A DNA stretch of 57,355 bases. Origin: an uncultured Nitrospira sp. GTDB lineage: Bacteria; Nitrospirota; Nitrospiria; Nitrospirales; Nitrospiraceae. Shown here piece after piece: positions 54,781 through 57,355 of this stretch. The translations under genes and the position numbers were made by a program. The notes under the pieces are model-generated. The model saw only the letters and a program-made list of their open reading frames with translations. It was not told where the DNA came from and ran no database searches. Position 1 is the first letter of the stretch. Every line of letters begins with the position of its first letter. Where the stretch lies: positions 1-57,355 of the forward strand of contig CABVRZ010000029.1 in assembly GCA_902500775.1 (NCBI GenBank), written 5' to 3'.

Positions 54781-55881
54781 GTGAAGCGCATTGATATCAT
54801 TGCGGGGGCACGTCCCAATTTCATGAAAATCGCGCCGATCATCGAGGCGCTCAAGGCCGCTGAATATCGTGGAGGGCAGCTCCGGTACCGATTAATTCAT
54901 ACTGGTCAGCATTATGACCGTGCGATGTCGGGTAGTTTCTTTGAAGAACTCGGGATTCCCGATCCGGACATCAATCTCGAGGTGGGATCGGGGACGCAAG
55001 CCGAGCAAACCGCCGGGATTATGGTCGGGTATGAGAAAGTCTTATTGAAAGAGAAGAGCGACCTCTGTCTGGTCGTCGGCGATGTGACGTCAACCATGGC
55101 CTGTTCCATCGTCGCGCGTAAACTCGGTGTCCCGGTGGCGCACGTCGAAGGTGGGATTCGATCCGGTGATTGGACGATGCCGGAAGAGATCAATCGAGTG
55201 GTGACCGACTCGATTACCAATTGGTTTTTTACGACCAGCGAGACAGCCAATGAAAATCTGCGACGTGCGGGGGTGAACGATGATCGGATTGTTTTTGTCG
55301 GCAATACCATGATCGATACGTTGCTCAAGAATGTGCCACGATTAAAACCTCCGGCTTGTTGGCAGTCGCTCAAGCTGGAGCCGCAACGCTACTTTGTGAT
55401 TACGTTGCATCGTCCCGCAAACGTTGATGGAGAACAGCAACTGCTCAAACTACTGCGCGCGATTGCAGAGGGGACGCAAGGCTTGCCGGTGATCTTCCCT
55501 GTCCATCCCAGAACAGCCAAGAATCTGCGAGAGGGGGGCCATAAACTTCCGTCCATGCACTATATTGATCCATTGGGTTATCTGGAGTTCAATTATCTCG
55601 TCAAGCATGCCAGGGGAGTGATTACCGATTCAGGCGGGATTACCGAGGAGACCACTGTACTGGGTGTGCCCTGTCTGACGCTTCGTGACAACACAGAGCG
55701 GCCTGAGACTATCACGATCGGCACAAACGAATTGATAGGGACCGATCCGAACAAGCTTCCTCCCGCACTCGCGCGCTTGATGGCCGGACAGTGGAAGAAA
55801 GGAGCTATCCCGCCGCTCTGGGATGGGAAGGCCGCAGAAAGAATCGTGGAGTATCTGGAAAAACTACTGCTCGTATCGTGA
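54781..55881 (+). CDS. wecB: UDP-N-acetylglucosamine 2-epimerase (non-hydrolysing)
   Basis: A 366-residue enzyme interconverting UDP-GlcNAc and UDP-ManNAc. Family blocks are present: AGARPNFMKIAPIIEAL, LIHTGQHYDRAMSG, VVGDVTSTMACSIVAR, HVEGGIRSGDWTMPEEINR, TLHRPANVD, FPVHPRTAKNL and ITDSGGITEETTVLGVPCL. The length is typical. GTG start with a GAGGTG stretch upstream. It lies 140 bp behind fcl. The last 68 codons have a second, diverged copy at 56691. Confidence 0.93.
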   Translation: MKRIDIIAGARPNFMKIAPIIEALKAAEYRGGQLRYRLIHTGQHYDRAMSGSFFEELGIPDPDINLEVGSGTQAEQTAGIMVGYEKVLLKEKSDLCLVVGDVTSTMACSIVARKLGVPVAHVEGGIRSGDWTMPEEINRVVTDSITNWFFTTSETANENLRRAGVNDDRIVFVGNTMIDTLLKNVPRLKPPACWQSLKLEPQRYFVITLHRPANVDGEQQLLKLLRAIAEGTQGLPVIFPVHPRTAKNLREGGHKLPSMHYIDPLGYLEFNYLVKHARGVITDSGGITEETTVLGVPCLTLRDNTERPETITIGTNELIGTDPNKLPPALARLMAGQWKKGAIPPLWDGKAAERIVEYLEKLLLVS

Positions 55882-56086
55882 GTTTATTCTGAGGTGGTGG
55901 CCGGCAGAGGCCTTGCGATATTCGGATCAATACCATTTACGTTTCTTGTCAGAAAGCGTGATGTCCACGTGCGCGGTTGTTGACAGGGTGGGGGGAGCAA
56001 GCCGAAGGTACGGGTAACGTAGCTGAGCCTCGGGTTGCCCGGCATTGCTGGTAACGCATGGGACAGTGTGACAGAATAAGGCATTC

Positions 56087-56305
56087 ATGCCGACGGCAAA
56101 GAATATTGATGGCCCCTACCGGCTATTCTTTTATAGCTTTGATTGTAGTGAGCCAAAGCATGTTCATGTTCAACGAGAAAAGTCGATGTGCCAGTTTTGA
56201 CTGGAACCGATTGCGTTAGATATGAATAGAGGGTTTTCTCCAAAAGAACTGAATGCTATTCGACGACTGATTGAGGCGAAAGTCACACAAATCCTGGAGG
56301 CATGA
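56087..56305 (+). pseudogene. DUF4160 protein interrupted by TGA at an expected Trp
   Basis: One frame reads a small DUF4160 protein: MPTAKNIDGPYRLFFYSFD, KHVHVQREKSMCQF, then TGA at 56198, then LEPIALDMNRGFSPKELNAI and RRLIEAKVTQILEA. In homologs that I remember the place after (K/Q)F is Trp (FWL), which is TGG one base away from TGA. No frameshift is present, and the C-terminal half is intact. DUF4160 genes often form a pair with DUF2442, as here, and are suspected toxin-antitoxin-like modules. Read through TGA, the product would be 72 residues. Confidence 0.8.
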
Positions 56306-56306
56306 C

Positions 56307-56588
56307 ATGCGCATTGCGGCGAAGATCGTTGACCCTCGCATCTTGACCATTGAGGTCACCGACGATGAGATCGTTGCGCATTTGGTGGATGGCCGGACGA
56401 TCAGCGTACCGTTAGTCTGGTCATGACGTTTATCGGAAACAACCCAGGAGCAGCGACAACATTGGGAAATTCTTGGCGACGGTCAGGGGGTTCATTGGCC
56501 TGATATCGACGAGGATATCAGTGTGGAGGGTATGCTGAACGGAGCTCCGGCCCACCGTCCTAGGACATCTGCAGGACACGCGGCTTAG
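56307..56588 (+). pseudogene. DUF2442 protein interrupted by TGA at an expected Trp
   Basis: The frame starts at ATG 56307, one base after the DUF4160 stop. It reads MRIAAKIVDPRILTIEVTDD, GRTISVPLVWS, TGA at 56424, then RLSETTQEQRQHWEILGDGQ, GVHWPDIDEDISVEGML and ends in TAG at 56586. Homologs commonly have WSWRL or WYPRL at this place, so the TGA again replaces Trp. Other Trp codons in the gene are normal TGG. The remainder is well conserved. It would be 93 residues if read through. Confidence 0.8.
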
Positions 56589-56690
56589 CCTGCCTGAGCT
56601 CCTGCACAAGAACTGAGAGACTATCCTGTACGAGGAGGTAGAGAAACAACACTCCAGAGGAAAACCGGCAATTCTTTGAATGTCGCAATC

Positions 56691-56885
56691 CTTCGCGACA
56701 ACACGGAGCGGCTTGAAACCATCACGATTGGGACGAACGAACTCATCGAGACTGATCCGAGCAAGCTTCCACCCGCACGCCTGATGGCCGGACAGTGGAA
56801 GAAAGGGGCTATCCCGCCGCTCTGGGATGGGAAAGCCGCAGAGCGGATTGTGGGACAGTTGGAACGGCTTCTGCTCTCATCCTAA
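56691..56885 (+). pseudogene. Second copy of the wecB 3' end
   Basis: This fragment encodes LRDNTERLETITIGTNELIE through RIVGQLERLLLSS, matching the last 68 residues of the wecB product, with a two-codon deletion in PPALARLMAG and many silent changes. The preceding 5' part of wecB is absent. It lies about 800 bp downstream of wecB in the same orientation, with the DUF4160/DUF2442 pair between. A TTG at 56676 could start a 69-residue peptide, but no function is likely. Confidence 0.85.
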
Positions 56886-57355
56886 GTTCATTGTATCGAT
56901 TTGCTGAACCAGAGCCGCAGCCTTGACCTTCATGATGTCGAAGCACTAAAGCACCGAAGCATCTCTACTAGTCCCAGACAGACTCGAACCTGAAACGTTG
57001 TACTCGAAATCCGGTATCCCTGAGTTTGGGACGCCAGAATGGGTCACATGATGGATACGGACCATGCACATGATCAGCATGTAGATGGCAAGGGAGATCC
57101 AGCCCTTCGTTTGTACAATGGCACAGCAGTTTCCTGCCGTGCTGACCACCATTTGAGATACCTCGTCGGATCCGTTCAACAGGCTGTCGGGCGTTCGGCA
57201 ATCACGTTATGGAGTTCAGTCAAAAGCTGCTCCTGCGTTGTGCCCTGTTCTAATTGGTACGCCTCTGTACGATCTGGCCTCCATTCACCGAGGGACCTAA
57301 CCCGGATAATTCACGACTGGTGACAGAAAAGAGCCATCGGGTCTCCAATCTGTGC
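56886..57355. other. Non-coding or decayed end of the window
   Basis: Short frames on both strands here have no motif that I recognise. A CTCGAACCTGAAACG-type stretch (around 56984) recalls the intergenic repeat family. A minus-strand stretch near 57185-57300 (with DRTEAYQLEQGTTQEQLLTE) looks coding-like but ends in a stop and has no family that I know. It may be a remnant of a gene running from outside the window. Confidence 0.4.

Noticed and set aside
56087-56588. Genome-wide TGA=Trp recoding
   Set aside because: TGG is used for Trp throughout the window and TGA is the normal stop of many intact genes, e.g. fliS and ribBA.
56975-57000. GGTTCGAGTCTG-like T-arm on the minus strand
   Set aside because: The stem does not pair; the wording fits the intergenic GAAAC repeat family better.
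57039-57323. 94-codon plus-strand frame at the end of the window
   Set aside because: No recognisable family and a competing minus-strand frame; coding evidence is too weak.

Overview
The window is a motility, signalling and secretion region of a Gram-negative bacterial chromosome. Gene content and style suggest a Nitrospira-like member of the Nitrospirota. I infer this from the mix of flagellar and chemotaxis genes, a GspN-containing type II secretion operon, a FlhG/MinD-like ATPase paired with a small HTH protein, and many intergenic dyads built from GTTTCGGGTTTCG- or CGTGAAACGTG-like units. No rRNA or marker gene in the window proves it.

Layout. (1) 1-4230: end of a flagellar filament block (FlaG, FliD, FliS, a FliT-like protein), a PilZ-like protein and an unusual soluble receptor (MCP hairpin followed by a Cache-like domain). 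(2) 4270-5582: divergent MinD/FlhG-like ATPase and excisionase-type HTH gene. (3) 5880-12509: cheY, cheZ, motA, motB, STAS protein, second CheZ-like protein, second cheY and cheA. (4) 12627-14225: ribBA and a YfhL-type ferredoxin interrupt the chemotaxis genes. (5) 14240-17299: near-perfect sigma-28 promoter, cheW, triple-PAS cytoplasmic receptor and a hairpin. (6) 17676-23829: 1786-residue histidine kinase with nine PAS and two GAF domains, plus its response regulator. (7) 24143-27932: two co-linear HD-GYP-like paralogs that have lost metal-ligand residues, flanking a response-regulator pseudogene with four in-frame stops. (8) 27990-35507, minus strand: phosphorelay operon of two hybrid kinases, a REC protein and an HPt protein. 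(9) 35842-41592: cheR, cheD, cheB, then a STAS / REC-PP2C / HPt / REC-HATPase module that recalls the Pseudomonas cheR-hsbA-hsbR-hptB locus. (10) 41700-52493, minus strand: type II secretion operon C-E-F-G-H-I-J-N-L-M-K without gspD. (11) 52652-55881: GDP-fucose genes gmd and fcl, and wecB. (12) 55882-57355: decayed end with a DUF4160/DUF2442 pair, each broken by one TGA at an expected Trp, then a second copy of the wecB 3' end.

How the genes fit together. CheA, CheW and the receptors phosphorylate CheY proteins that act on the FliD-capped, MotAB-driven flagellum. CheR, CheB and CheD adapt the receptors, and two proteins with the CheZ Asp-x3-Gln motif could dephosphorylate CheY. The STAS/PP2C/HATPase/HPt module probably links multi-step phosphorelays to an anti-sigma or diguanylate cyclase switch. 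Three groups of proteins carry c-di-GMP-associated folds: the PilZ-like protein, the HD-GYP-like pair, and MshEN-like repeats in both CheA and GspE.

The most unusual observations are repeat-derived peptide segments inside CheA and the GspH leader, the matching degeneracy of the tandem HD-GYP paralogs, the split partner-switching module, the inverted-architecture receptor, and the nonsense-containing gene pair next to the duplicated wecB tail.
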